This document shows positions 1 through 5,989 of a stretch of DNA of 7,491 nt, piece after piece. Below the pieces are notes generated by a model. That model saw only the letters and a program-made list of their open reading frames with translations, was not told the DNA's origin and did not search any database. The stretch comes from OMIS01 sp044350895 (GTDB taxonomy: Bacteria; Patescibacteriota; Microgenomatia; UBA1400; PJMF01). Every line of letters begins with the position of its first letter. The first letter of the stretch is position 1. A program made the position numbers and the translations under genes. The stretch is from contig JBILGT010000033.1 in NCBI GenBank assembly GCA_044350895.1, forward strand, positions 1 to 7,491. Direction: 5' to 3'.

Positions 1-105
1 TTTTTCATACAATACCTACAATTTAGAACTTTTAGAGTGCTAATTATCTCACTTTTTACCTATTATTCAATGTATTTTAACTGAAAAACCAACGCGTTTT
101 TTCTA

Positions 106-753
106 TTAACTCCCCTTTTCCCATGGTGAGGCTTTGGTACTCATCGAAATGAGCGTGCCAAAACTCTGCACAAAGCTGGTGTAATCTTGCGCTGTGTACT
201 CACAGCCTTGGTCTGAATGAATAACTTGTGGTGGAGTCATTTCTCGATTGATGAGTGCATCAAGAAATGCTTCTAGCACTAACTGCTTGGTATGCGCTTT
301 GGAGATATGCCAACCTACAATTTCTCTGGTGAACAGATCCATGATGGTGGCTAAGTACACGAACTTCTTCTTGAATGAGATGTAGGTGAAGTCACTCACC
401 CAGGTGATATTTGGTGCGCAGGGACAACTGTGCTTGATATGGTTTTGAAAGAGAGCAGGAGCTCGTTTCTCATCACGCCTCTTTCTCCACCTGGCTTTTC
501 TCTTGTACGGATGAATGTGGTACTCCCGCATCACCCGTTGCACCTGCTTCTTTCCCAGTCCCAGTGCAATCGAAATCCTCCTGTATCCATAGCTCGGATG
601 AACACTCAACACCTCAAGTATTTGTTCTTTCAACGTTGTATCTTTTTCTTTCCTCAAGGAGTGGTAGTACCCACTGCTTCTCACAAATCCAAATACTGCT
701 GCAATCAACACTCTCGGAAGCTCTGGCAATCTCACATTAATGAGATCAAACAA
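106..753 (-). pseudogene. IS3-family transposase OrfB, truncated before the catalytic Glu
   Basis: This is the catalytic half of an IS3-type DDE transposase. An HTH_21-type segment lies at residues 40-95 (HPSYGYRRI at 52-60). An RNase H-like integrase core follows, with the first Asp in WVSDFTY (D121) and the second in IHSDQG (D181). The family normally runs to about 270-290 residues, with DDE spacing of roughly 60 and 35. The third residue, Glu, would be about residue 217. The frame instead reads SPWEKGS and then TAA TAG at codons 216-217, exactly where family members read [N]G-x-Q-E-S. What follows (KKRVGF...) does not resemble the family tail, so about 60-70 residues are missing. The first available start is TTG at 753. 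In living relatives OrfB is usually made as an OrfAB fusion by frameshifting. It is almost certainly catalytically dead. Confidence 0.88.
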
Positions 754-760
754 CTCACGT

Positions 761-1003
761 CTATTTTTTTTTAGTCTTCTCCAACTCTAGTGTCAAAACT
801 CCAATTATTTGCTTTAACTGCTCATTCTCCTTCTTGAGTTTGCTGTGTTCCAGCACACTCACACTTCCCTCAATTTTTTGTTTCAACCAAGTATATATTG
901 TCTGCTCACTCACCCCGTATTGCTTTGACAATTCCACTACCTTAACCCCACTTTTCACCTTCAAAAGAATCTCGTTTTTTACTTCCAATGCAATTCCCGC
1001 CAT
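761..1003 (-). CDS. IS3-family transposase OrfA (helix-turn-helix protein)
   Basis: This 80-residue DNA-binding subunit recognises the IS ends. An HTH_Tnp_1-type helix-turn-helix spans about residues 8-43 (VVELSKQYGVSEQTIYTWL). A leucine-zipper-like coiled coil follows at about 52-77 (LKKENEQLKQIIGVLTLELE), as in IS150/IS3 OrfA proteins, where it mediates oligomerisation. The start is ATG at 1001-1003, preceded by a good Shine-Dalgarno (AAGGTGG, 1007-1013). The gene ends in a run of nine A residues followed by TAG, the place where IS3 elements shift frame into orfB. Length and domain order are complete, so OrfA alone is probably intact. In the absence of a working OrfB it could act only as a binder or repressor of related ends. 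Confidence 0.88.
   Translation of the reverse strand: MAGIALEVKNEILLKVKSGVKVVELSKQYGVSEQTIYTWLKQKIEGSVSVLEHSKLKKENEQLKQIIGVLTLELEKTKKK
764..772 (-). other. A9 slippery run at the orfA/orfB junction
   Basis: Nine consecutive A residues (minus strand) immediately precede the orfA stop (761-763). IS3 elements make the OrfAB transposase by slippage at such runs. Codon positions show that orfB lies in the +1 (equivalently -2) register relative to orfA, not the usual -1. Fusion here would therefore need loss of one A or gain of two, for example by RNA polymerase slippage, or the run has changed length since the element decayed. The orfB frame is open back to a stop at 787-789, so the two frames overlap across the run. 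Confidence 0.5.
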
Positions 1004-1006
1004 ATT

Positions 1007-1013
1007 CCACCTT
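1007..1013 (-). promoter_or_regulatory. Shine-Dalgarno of IS orfA
   Basis: AAGGTGG lies 3 nt before the ATG at 1003 and decides the orfA start. It stands out because most other first genes of transcripts in this window have no Shine-Dalgarno. Confidence 0.6.
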
Positions 1014-1044
1014 TCAAAGATTACTTGTATTCTACTTTAATCTT

Positions 1045-1069
1045 TGTCTAGTTTATTGGGTGCGGGTCA
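1045..1069 (-). repeat. Terminal inverted repeat (orfA side) of the IS3 element
   Basis: Read on the minus strand from 1069, the sequence begins TGACCCGCACCC and continues AATAAACTAGACA. IS3/IS150-group ends characteristically begin TG with a C-rich block, followed by an AATAAACT.GACA-like stretch. It lies 42 nt upstream of the orfA start, the expected place for the left inverted repeat. The assignment is by resemblance from memory, because the matching right repeat is missing from the window. Confidence 0.65.
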
Positions 1070-2314
1070 GCCAATGTTATTTGTCAGTAATGATCTGTAA
1101 GCAGTAACCCAGAAAAAAACATCTTGTTCAGGACTCACTGGTTCTTTATATACAGTATTGGCATTACCTGCAGCTAAAGAAACAACTTTAACATGATCAG
1201 TAGAAATGCCGTTTTTTTTTAGCTCTGACCAAGCTGCACGCAATCTTGGTGTATTATCACCTAGTGATGATACAGCGTATACATCTAAAGACAGCTCAGA
1301 ATTGGCACCTAAAAGTGTCAAAAGATCTGCAATAAGCAAACCGTCTACGTCTTCATCATGAGATAAAATCACTGTCTTCGGTAGCTCTTTATGCACAACA
1401 CCTTCAGCCAACTGAGCTGATAAAACAAATCCATGATACGCATTAAGTGAATCCTTAGGATACTTTGGTTGAATCGAATATGGCGGAACAAACGTGGTAC
1501 CTATCTGTTCACCACCTGTGTAGTAGACAATAATTGATGTATCTAAATACTTTTTATTATTTTCATCAAGAACAATAATATGAGGAGTTGTACTCACCCA
1601 CAGACCACCTTGTTCAAGCGCTAAAGTATAGGCCTCGTTGATAGAAGCCTGTGTTGTCCACGAACCTTCGATGCGTGCCGTAGTAGTAATTGTCCCATGT
1701 GTATCAGTGATTGTCTGAGTTGTGTGTGTAATTCCATCATGTACGGAGATACTCGTAGCATTTTGCGTTTCTAACGGAGCCACTGCACCATCAGGTATTT
1801 TCTTTGTACTTACATATTGATTGTAAACAGAAAAAAGTGGTTGAGTATCAAATAGTGTAATAAGGCGAGTCCCGGTTGGTAAAAAGTGACTTAGTGTTGT
1901 GGGAGTCAATGCAGCACTAACTCTTCCTGTTGATATGTAAAATCGATTGTGGCTTAGCTCTTCTTTAATCTGGAGTCGCAGTTCGGGGTTGGATATCTTA
2001 AGTTCATAAACTTGGGTAGACATTCCCTGCGTAATAAGTGATTCAAACTGTTCTAATGTTGTTATTTCTATTGTTACTATTTTAGCTTCAAGTATTTCTT
2101 GTGGATTGTTTTCTTCTTCAGTGGCCTCATCTAAATACGGTGAAGTACTTGTTTGCAGAGCTATATCACTATTTTTATTATCTCTAAAGGTATACCAATC
2201 TGCATACATTCCTATAATCAACGCTCCACCAACCAACATAGCTGCAGTTGCTTGCCAGAATCTATCAACGCTATTGCGTGTTAATCCAGAACTTTCTATA
2301 GAATTTTTATTCAT
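1067..2314 (-). CDS. Membrane-anchored, probably exported protein of unknown function, 3' end probably cut by an IS
   Basis: I do not recognise this family. From the ATG at 2314 the product is 415 residues. A short basic N-terminus is followed by one hydrophobic segment (about residues 19-37, WQATAAMLVGGALIIGMY). An acidic linker comes next (TEEENNPQE, about 64-72), then a Thr/Ser-rich region typical of extracytoplasmic bacterial proteins. The C-terminal 100 residues look like an alternating alpha/beta fold and start with HDEDVDG (residues 319-325). Possible starts are TTG 2359, ATG 2323 and ATG 2314. A TATAAT box at 2345-2350 puts the TTG upstream of transcription, so one of the two ATGs is preferred. 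The TGA stop (1067-1069) consists of the first three bases of the adjacent IS3 element, so the natural C-terminus is probably lost. It is divergent from folP. There is no Shine-Dalgarno. Confidence 0.75.
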   Translation of the reverse strand: MNKNSIESSGLTRNSVDRFWQATAAMLVGGALIIGMYADWYTFRDNKNSDIALQTSTSPYLDEATEEENNPQEILEAKIVTIEITTLEQFESLITQGMSTQVYELKISNPELRLQIKEELSHNRFYISTGRVSAALTPTTLSHFLPTGTRLITLFDTQPLFSVYNQYVSTKKIPDGAVAPLETQNATSISVHDGITHTTQTITDTHGTITTTARIEGSWTTQASINEAYTLALEQGGLWVSTTPHIIVLDENNKKYLDTSIIVYYTGGEQIGTTFVPPYSIQPKYPKDSLNAYHGFVLSAQLAEGVVHKELPKTVILSHDEDVDGLLIADLLTLLGANSELSLDVYAVSSLGDNTPRLRAAWSELKKNGISTDHVKVVSLAAGNANTVYKEPVSPEQDVFFWVTAYRSLLTNNIG

Positions 2315-2344
2315 AGAATACATATTTAATATGTAAAATACAGT

Positions 2345-2353
2345 ATTATACCA
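2345..2353 (-). promoter_or_regulatory. Extended -10 promoter of the unknown membrane protein gene
   Basis: On the minus strand TGG TATAAT reads as a TGn-extended -10 box. No good -35 is seen at 16-18 nt spacing. The predicted transcription start is near 2338, giving a leader of about 15 nt to the ATG at 2323 or 24 nt to the ATG at 2314. Confidence 0.5.
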
Positions 2354-2424
2354 TTTCAATGAAGATAAACGAACTTAAAGTCAAAACAGTACTGACTTTT
2401 AAAGAATATTTTTACCTTGGCTTT

Positions 2425-2433
2425 TGATAAAAT
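2425..2433 (+). promoter_or_regulatory. Extended -10 promoter of folP-folK
   Basis: TGA TAAAAT reads as a TGn-extended -10 with no convincing -35. Only 9 nt separate the hexamer from the folP ATG at 2443, so the transcript would start about 3 nt before the start codon. No Shine-Dalgarno is present in front of folP, which agrees with near-leaderless translation. Confidence 0.5.
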
Positions 2434-2442
2434 AGCCCAGTC

Positions 2443-3270
2443 ATGAAAAAAATAATTGTTGTAGGCATTCTCAACATCACTCCTGACTCATTTTCAGATG
2501 GCGGTCTGTATTTTAATACCTCACAGACAGCGATTGATAGAGTACGAGAGATGCTCAACCAAGGTGCTGATGTGATTGATGTCGGTGGTGAATCAACTCG
2601 GCCTGGTTCAGAGTCTGTCATTGCAGTTGAACAAATCCGGCGAGTGATCCCTGTTATACAGGCGATCAGAACTCAAATTTCATCTAAGGTGCCAATTTCA
2701 ATAGATACAAACAACTCAACAGTTACCGCTGCGGCACTGGAGGCTGGAGCGACTATAGTCAATACGCTTGGTGGTTTCACATCTGATATAGATTTAGTCA
2801 AAACAGTAGCACGATCAGGCTGTCAATGTGTCATCTATCATATCTTGGGTACTCCTAAAACTATGCAAGTGACGGTTGATCCCACTACAAACATCTTGAA
2901 AGATGTCAGTCATTTTTTTGAGGAGCAGATAGCAGTTGGCTTGAGTGCTGGCATGAAAAAGGAACAGTTTATTCTTGATCCCGGCATCGGGTTTGGCAAG
3001 ACATTGGAGCAGAACCTCCACCTTATTAAGAATATGGCCACCTTAACTTCTTTTGAGCTGCCTCTTTTTATAGGTGTTTCTCGTAAAAGTCATCTGGCCA
3101 CCATACTACAACAAAAACTATCACTCAAAGCTCTGCCCGAACCGAATCAGCGATTAATGGCAGCACTAGCAGAAACCGGCATAGCTATACAAAATGGGGT
3201 AACCTGGGTGAGGACACATGATGTACTTGAAACTAAGCAGTTTATTTCTGTACTAGAGGAGGTTATGTGA
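2443..3270 (+). CDS. folP: Dihydropteroate synthase
   Basis: FolP condenses 6-hydroxymethyl-7,8-dihydropterin pyrophosphate with p-aminobenzoate to give 7,8-dihydropteroate in the cytoplasm. It is the sulfonamide target. At 275 residues it has the usual length of this TIM-barrel enzyme. Signature blocks are GILNITPDSFSDGG (8-21), VIDVGGESTRPGSE (44-57), SIDT (86-89), LDPGIGFGKT (178-187), GVSRKS (211-216) and VRTHDV (256-261). Residues matching the pterin and pABA sites are D88, N107, D179, K215, R257 and H259. Two small departures are seen: SIDTNN lacks the usual Lys/Arg two residues after the Thr, and NTLGG replaces the common ND.SGG. The ATG at 2443 is chosen because the signature begins eight residues in. 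It overlaps folK by 4 nt, so the two enzymes are translationally coupled. Confidence 0.96.
   Translation: MKKIIVVGILNITPDSFSDGGLYFNTSQTAIDRVREMLNQGADVIDVGGESTRPGSESVIAVEQIRRVIPVIQAIRTQISSKVPISIDTNNSTVTAAALEAGATIVNTLGGFTSDIDLVKTVARSGCQCVIYHILGTPKTMQVTVDPTTNILKDVSHFFEEQIAVGLSAGMKKEQFILDPGIGFGKTLEQNLHLIKNMATLTSFELPLFIGVSRKSHLATILQQKLSLKALPEPNQRLMAALAETGIAIQNGVTWVRTHDVLETKQFISVLEEVM
3256..3262 (+). promoter_or_regulatory. Shine-Dalgarno of folK inside the end of folP
   Basis: GAGGAGG, a near-perfect anti-16S match, sits 4 nt before the GTG at 3267. It fixes the folK start and shows that the organism uses Shine-Dalgarno initiation inside operons. Confidence 0.8.
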
Positions 3271-3740
3271 CTACAGTTTATTTGGGATTAGGATCAAATG
3301 TCGGCGACTGTAGAGCGCAAATCGAGAAAGCTATTGAGCTACTTATGAAAAAAGTTACTGTGCAAAAGCTGGCTCCACTCTATCGAACTAAACCCTTTGG
3401 TTTACTAAACCAAGCTGATTTTTTAAATTCAGCGATTATGGGACAGACAGACTTAAACCCAGAAGAATTGCTTGCATTTGTAAAAGAGATTGAGCAGCAA
3501 GTTGGTCGTGTCAAGCGAGTTCGTTGGGGACCACGAGAGATTGATATTGATATCATCATGTATGGTTCTCTGATATATCATTCTCATAGTTTGACGATTC
3601 CTCACCCCGGCTTTGTTGAACGGGACTCCGTCTTGGTGCCTTTAATTGATCTTGATCCAGAGCTGAGGGATCCTGTATCAGGCAAAACAGTTACCAACTT
3701 ATTGAAACAACTGCCACTTGAGTCAAGATCTGTTGTATAA
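3267..3740 (+). CDS. folK: 2-amino-4-hydroxy-6-hydroxymethyldihydropteridine diphosphokinase (HPPK)
   Basis: FolK transfers pyrophosphate from ATP to 6-hydroxymethyl-7,8-dihydropterin, making the substrate of FolP. The 157-residue length is typical of the monofunctional enzyme. Family motifs in order are LGLGSN (6-11), RTKPFG (40-45), QADFLN (49-54), RWGPREIDIDII (86-97) and IPHPGF (111-116). D93 and D95 correspond to the magnesium-binding aspartates, W87 and N54 to pterin contacts, and R90 to a catalytic arginine. The start is GTG within GTGA, overlapping the folP stop, behind a strong Shine-Dalgarno. No folB (dihydroneopterin aldolase), which often lies in such clusters, is present here. 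folK is the last gene before a convergent NUDIX gene. Confidence 0.95.
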   Translation: MTTVYLGLGSNVGDCRAQIEKAIELLMKKVTVQKLAPLYRTKPFGLLNQADFLNSAIMGQTDLNPEELLAFVKEIEQQVGRVKRVRWGPREIDIDIIMYGSLIYHSHSLTIPHPGFVERDSVLVPLIDLDPELRDPVSGKTVTNLLKQLPLESRSVV

Positions 3741-3775
3741 GTTGAAAGTTTGCTGTCAGATACAACGCTGCAGGT

Positions 3776-3816
3776 TGCAATAGTACATACACAGGCTGAG
3801 ATAGTTGTACTTTGCA
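3776..3816 (+). other. Imperfect hairpin downstream of folK
   Basis: TGCAA-t-AGTACA (3776-3787) can pair with TGTACT-TTGCA (3806-3816), giving 11 base pairs with one bulged T and an 18-nt loop. It begins 36 nt after the folK stop. No T-tract follows, so it is not a classical terminator. It may protect the 3' end of the folP-folK mRNA or may be chance. Confidence 0.3.
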
Positions 3817-3851
3817 GAGTTTATATTACAACAGGTATGACATTAACGTTT

Positions 3852-3860
3852 TGATATAAT
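3852..3860 (+). promoter_or_regulatory. Orphan extended -10 promoter
   Basis: TGA TATAAT is a perfect extended -10. No open reading frame follows on the plus strand before the terminator-like palindrome at 3960-3988. The predicted start is near 3867. It could drive a small non-coding RNA of about 120 nt or be a fortuitous AT-rich match. Confidence 0.3.
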
Positions 3861-3959
3861 TTTTCAAACTGTAAGTAAGCCGTGTCCTTTAAAAGTGGTG
3901 CCTGACATTGTTTACGCATATTTACTTGTAAAAATATCCTTATGATGAGGTACCACATC

Positions 3960-3988
3960 ACTAGTGTTCTAGAGCACTAGTTGCTTTT
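3960..3988 (+). terminator. Terminator-like palindrome overlapping the NUDIX stop codon
   Basis: ACTAGTG (3960-3966) and CACTAGT (3975-3981) are perfect inverted repeats. Including a T-G wobble and a T-A pair, the stem has 9 pairs closed by a CTAG loop. On the plus strand it is followed by TGCTTTT, a weak U-tract, so the polarity suits plus-strand transcripts from folK or the orphan promoter. On the minus strand no T-run follows. The right arm contains the NUDIX stop codon. Confidence 0.4.
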
Positions 3989-4489
3989 ACGTATAATTAC
4001 CAAGCCAATTAAATACAGTGCTCGCAAGGGATTTTTTAGTTGATGCAGTACTTCCCTCCAGATGTCTATATGATCTATTGTTTCAATCGATGTCTGATTA
4101 GCCATTGCTTTAAACGCCGTAAAAATTCTTTTCCGCTCGTACAATGACATTGGCTGAGGCAACTCACTCAACTTGAAAAAGTTATAATCACTCGACTCTT
4201 CAGTTACAGAAAGGTTGGGTAACTCAGTAACGTATGTATAGTATAAAAATTTGTATCTACCAGTACGCTGAAAAGGTCTATACCTTGCTGCCAAATAAAT
4301 TTCTTGGTTTTCTAGATCAACCCCAGTCTCTTCTCTAAATTCGCGTAGCGCAGTTTGCTTCGCACTTTCTCCCTTTTCGCCACTACCACCTGGAATCACC
4401 CAAACTGGTACATCCCTTCTTTTAACTAAAAGGATCTTCCCCTCCAAGTTTATGGCTGCTATATGTGCGCTATATGGTGAAACTAACAT
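3977..4489 (-). CDS. NUDIX hydrolase
   Basis: This enzyme hydrolyses a nucleoside diphosphate linked to another group (X), using divalent metal. The substrate cannot be told from sequence. The NUDIX box is complete: GSGEKGE at residues 35-41, then seven residues, then REFREETGV at 49-57, matching G-x5-E-x7-R-E-U-x-E-E-x-G-U. A beta strand (ILLVKRRDVPVWVIPGG) precedes it, as in the family. The domain fills residues 5-130. A basic, partly hydrophobic C-terminal tail (LYLIGLVIIRKSN) is less usual. I chose the ATG at 4489 (170 aa) over a GTG at 4516, because a TATAAT box at 4506-4511 would place transcription start downstream of the GTG. The gene stands alone, convergent with folK, with palindromes containing CTAG at both ends. 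Confidence 0.9.
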   Translation of the reverse strand: MLVSPYSAHIAAINLEGKILLVKRRDVPVWVIPGGSGEKGESAKQTALREFREETGVDLENQEIYLAARYRPFQRTGRYKFLYYTYVTELPNLSVTEESSDYNFFKLSELPQPMSLYERKRIFTAFKAMANQTSIETIDHIDIWREVLHQLKNPLRALYLIGLVIIRKSN

Positions 4490-4505
4490 ATGGTCTACAA
4501 GTGAG

Positions 4506-4511
4506 ATTATA
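4506..4511 (-). promoter_or_regulatory. -10 box of the NUDIX gene
   Basis: TATAAT on the minus strand lies 16 nt before the ATG at 4489. The predicted start near 4499 gives a 10-nt leader without a Shine-Dalgarno. The -35 region (about 4529-4534) falls inside the left arm of the 14-bp palindrome at 4527-4562, so a protein bound there could control this promoter. Confidence 0.45.
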
Positions 4512-4526
4512 CACACTGTTTCAAAT

Positions 4527-4562
4527 CTAGTAGATTAGATAATTTATCATCTAATCTACTAG
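4527..4562. repeat. Perfect 14-bp inverted repeat upstream of the NUDIX gene
   Basis: CTAGTAGATTAGAT (4527-4540) is exactly mirrored by ATCTAATCTACTAG (4549-4562) around an 8-nt loop. It sits between the oxidoreductase stop (4610) and the NUDIX promoter. It may serve as a transcript-end hairpin for the upstream operon, as an operator covering the -35 region of the NUDIX gene, or both. On the minus strand only ATTT follows, a poor U-tract for an intrinsic terminator. Confidence 0.7.
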
Positions 4563-4609
4563 TTAAATTAGAATTTCAAGCACCCCACCATTTTGCCCAC
4601 TTTTTAGCT

Positions 4610-5989
4610 TTAATGTAAGACGTACCGAATCATCTGCCGCACACTCCCCAGTGGGTGCTTCTTCCAGTTCTTTGATAGATAAGATAAATACTCTAGCGCC
4701 AGTGAGTGAAAAATGTTGCCGTACGTAGGATACGGAGTAATAAAATCTGATAATTTCAGTACTGGAATTTTTTCATCAATTATCAATGTAAACACAGTGA
4801 TGAGATTTTCACTGAACTCTCCATACAGTGATGCGCCGGAAATTCTACCGCTACGCAGATCTACCACTACTACACCGTAGCTATCAGTATCATAGTTGGT
4901 GATTGCTCGATCAAGTTTTGAGAAATTTAACACAAACAGTTTATTGTATTCAGTTTCTTCAAGCTCACCCACACTGGCTATAGGAGGTGCTGTGAAAGTG
5001 ACCCGTGGAAGTGCTTTCATGCGTTTGCTTGCAAATGGGATGAGGAGTTTTTTCAAAACAAATTTTCCGTGGTGAGCAGCTAGATGAGTGAACTGTGGAC
5101 TTTGTGTGCAGTCACCAATAGCAAAAATATCACCATTGGTTGTTACTAAGTTTTTATCAACTACTATTCCCTTTTCAGAATACTCAATAGTGGCATTTTC
5201 TAAATGTAACTGTGTGTTTGGTTTTCTGCCAACCGCTACAAGATAGTACTCAGTCTCAGGAACTGTACTTCCATCTTCAAGAAACAGTTTTTTGTCTTCC
5301 AAACGATCAGCTCTAGCAGGAATGTAGTGAACACCTAAATTTTTCAATGCAGCCAAACTTCTCGATGCAATTTCCTTTGGTTCTTTTGAGAGATACTCAC
5401 GAGAAAGTAGGTATGTCTTGACTCCAAAGCTGGCACACGCAGTAGCCAATTCAGCACCAATCGGTCCTCCGCCAATGATTGTTATAGATTTGGGTAACTC
5501 CTCTAGGTAAAAGAACTCCTCATTTGTAATCATCTTTCCTGCAGGCACTCCAGGAATTGTTGTGCGCACGGGACTACTACCTGATGCCACTACACACTTT
5601 TTCCTAAATTGAATTTGTTGTGTTGAGCCATCATTATGCGTAACTTGCACTGTCTTGCGGTCTACAAACTCTGCACTACCCTTAAAATGATGATCAGCAG
5701 CAATGAGTGTGTTTTCTTCCTCAGTAAATGAGTGCACCATTGCCTGAACTTTTTTAAGAGCAGTTCTTTTCAGTTTTTGTTGCTCGTTGTCGTCTGAAAC
5801 ACCTCTATATTCTTGTGCAAGATGTAAGAGGTTTTTTGATGGCACACAACCATAGTGAGTACAGTCACCACCAATATTTTTGGAAATAACCGCTACATCT
5901 TTACCTAGTTTTTGTAAACCAACCGCAACTAGGAGTCCGCCCGAACCAGCACCAATCACTAGATAGTCAAATATTTTGGGTGGGTTCAT
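4610..5989 (-). CDS. FAD/NAD(P)-dependent disulfide oxidoreductase, MerA/lipoamide-dehydrogenase-like
   Basis: This is a class I pyridine nucleotide-disulfide oxidoreductase of 459 residues, the usual length. The FAD-binding fingerprint GAGSGG lies at 13-18. The redox-active pair is C43/C48 in GGDCTHYGCVPSK. A second Rossmann fingerprint, IIGGGPIGAE, lies near residue 170. The LLSRE that follows resembles MerA (VLARS) and hints at NADPH. AIGDC in the middle is the second FAD motif. A dimerisation domain completes the protein. The catalytic His-Glu motif of lipoamide dehydrogenase (HPTxxE) is replaced by YPTYGNI, and no C-terminal vicinal cysteines or N-terminal mercury-binding domain exist. 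Authentic mercuric reductase or lipoamide dehydrogenase activity is therefore unlikely, and the substrate is unknown. It overlaps the upstream TVP38 gene by ATGA, indicating coupled expression. Confidence 0.9.
   Translation of the reverse strand: MNPPKIFDYLVIGAGSGGLLVAVGLQKLGKDVAVISKNIGGDCTHYGCVPSKNLLHLAQEYRGVSDDNEQQKLKRTALKKVQAMVHSFTEEENTLIAADHHFKGSAEFVDRKTVQVTHNDGSTQQIQFRKKCVVASGSSPVRTTIPGVPAGKMITNEEFFYLEELPKSITIIGGGPIGAELATACASFGVKTYLLSREYLSKEPKEIASRSLAALKNLGVHYIPARADRLEDKKLFLEDGSTVPETEYYLVAVGRKPNTQLHLENATIEYSEKGIVVDKNLVTTNGDIFAIGDCTQSPQFTHLAAHHGKFVLKKLLIPFASKRMKALPRVTFTAPPIASVGELEETEYNKLFVLNFSKLDRAITNYDTDSYGVVVVDLRSGRISGASLYGEFSENLITVFTLIIDEKIPVLKLSDFITPYPTYGNIFHSLALEYLSYLSKNWKKHPLGSVRQMIRYVLH

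Larger units (their letters stand above)
106..1069 (-). mobile_element. Truncated IS3-family insertion sequence
   Basis: The element holds orfA and orfB in the standard IS3 order on the minus strand, with a terminal inverted repeat at the orfA side (1045-1069). The orfB side is incomplete. The transposase stops at 106-108, and I find no convincing partner inverted repeat between 1 and 105. The element is therefore a remnant that should not move by itself unless a complete copy acts in trans. The left boundary is set at the end of recognisable coding sequence and is uncertain. The right boundary coincides with the stop codon of the neighbouring gene. Confidence 0.85.

Noticed and set aside
35..43. 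GAGTGCTAA, an exact half of the CIRCE heat-shock operator
   Set aside because: The mirrored half TTAGCACTC is absent at 9-nt spacing on either side, and no heat-shock gene is adjacent. A 9-mer by chance is plausible.
83..103. Hairpin GAAAAAC...GTTTTTTC next to the broken orfB, and the nearby TGAAAAACCAACGCG as a possible right IS end
   Set aside because: The stem is almost all A-T pairs with a bulge, and similarity to the IS repeat at 1045-1069 is limited to TGA and a few scattered bases.
430..774. Plus-strand open frame of 114 codons inside orfB
   Set aside because: It is antisense to a clearly recognisable transposase frame, and its translation (Ser/Cys/His-rich) has no domain-like features.
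834..1040. Plus-strand open frame opposite orfA
   Set aside because: It is antisense to a well-supported HTH gene and has no ribosome site or recognisable composition.
2412..2621. Minus-strand open frame opposite the start of folP
   Set aside because: It overlaps the DHPS signature region in antisense and would span the folP promoter.
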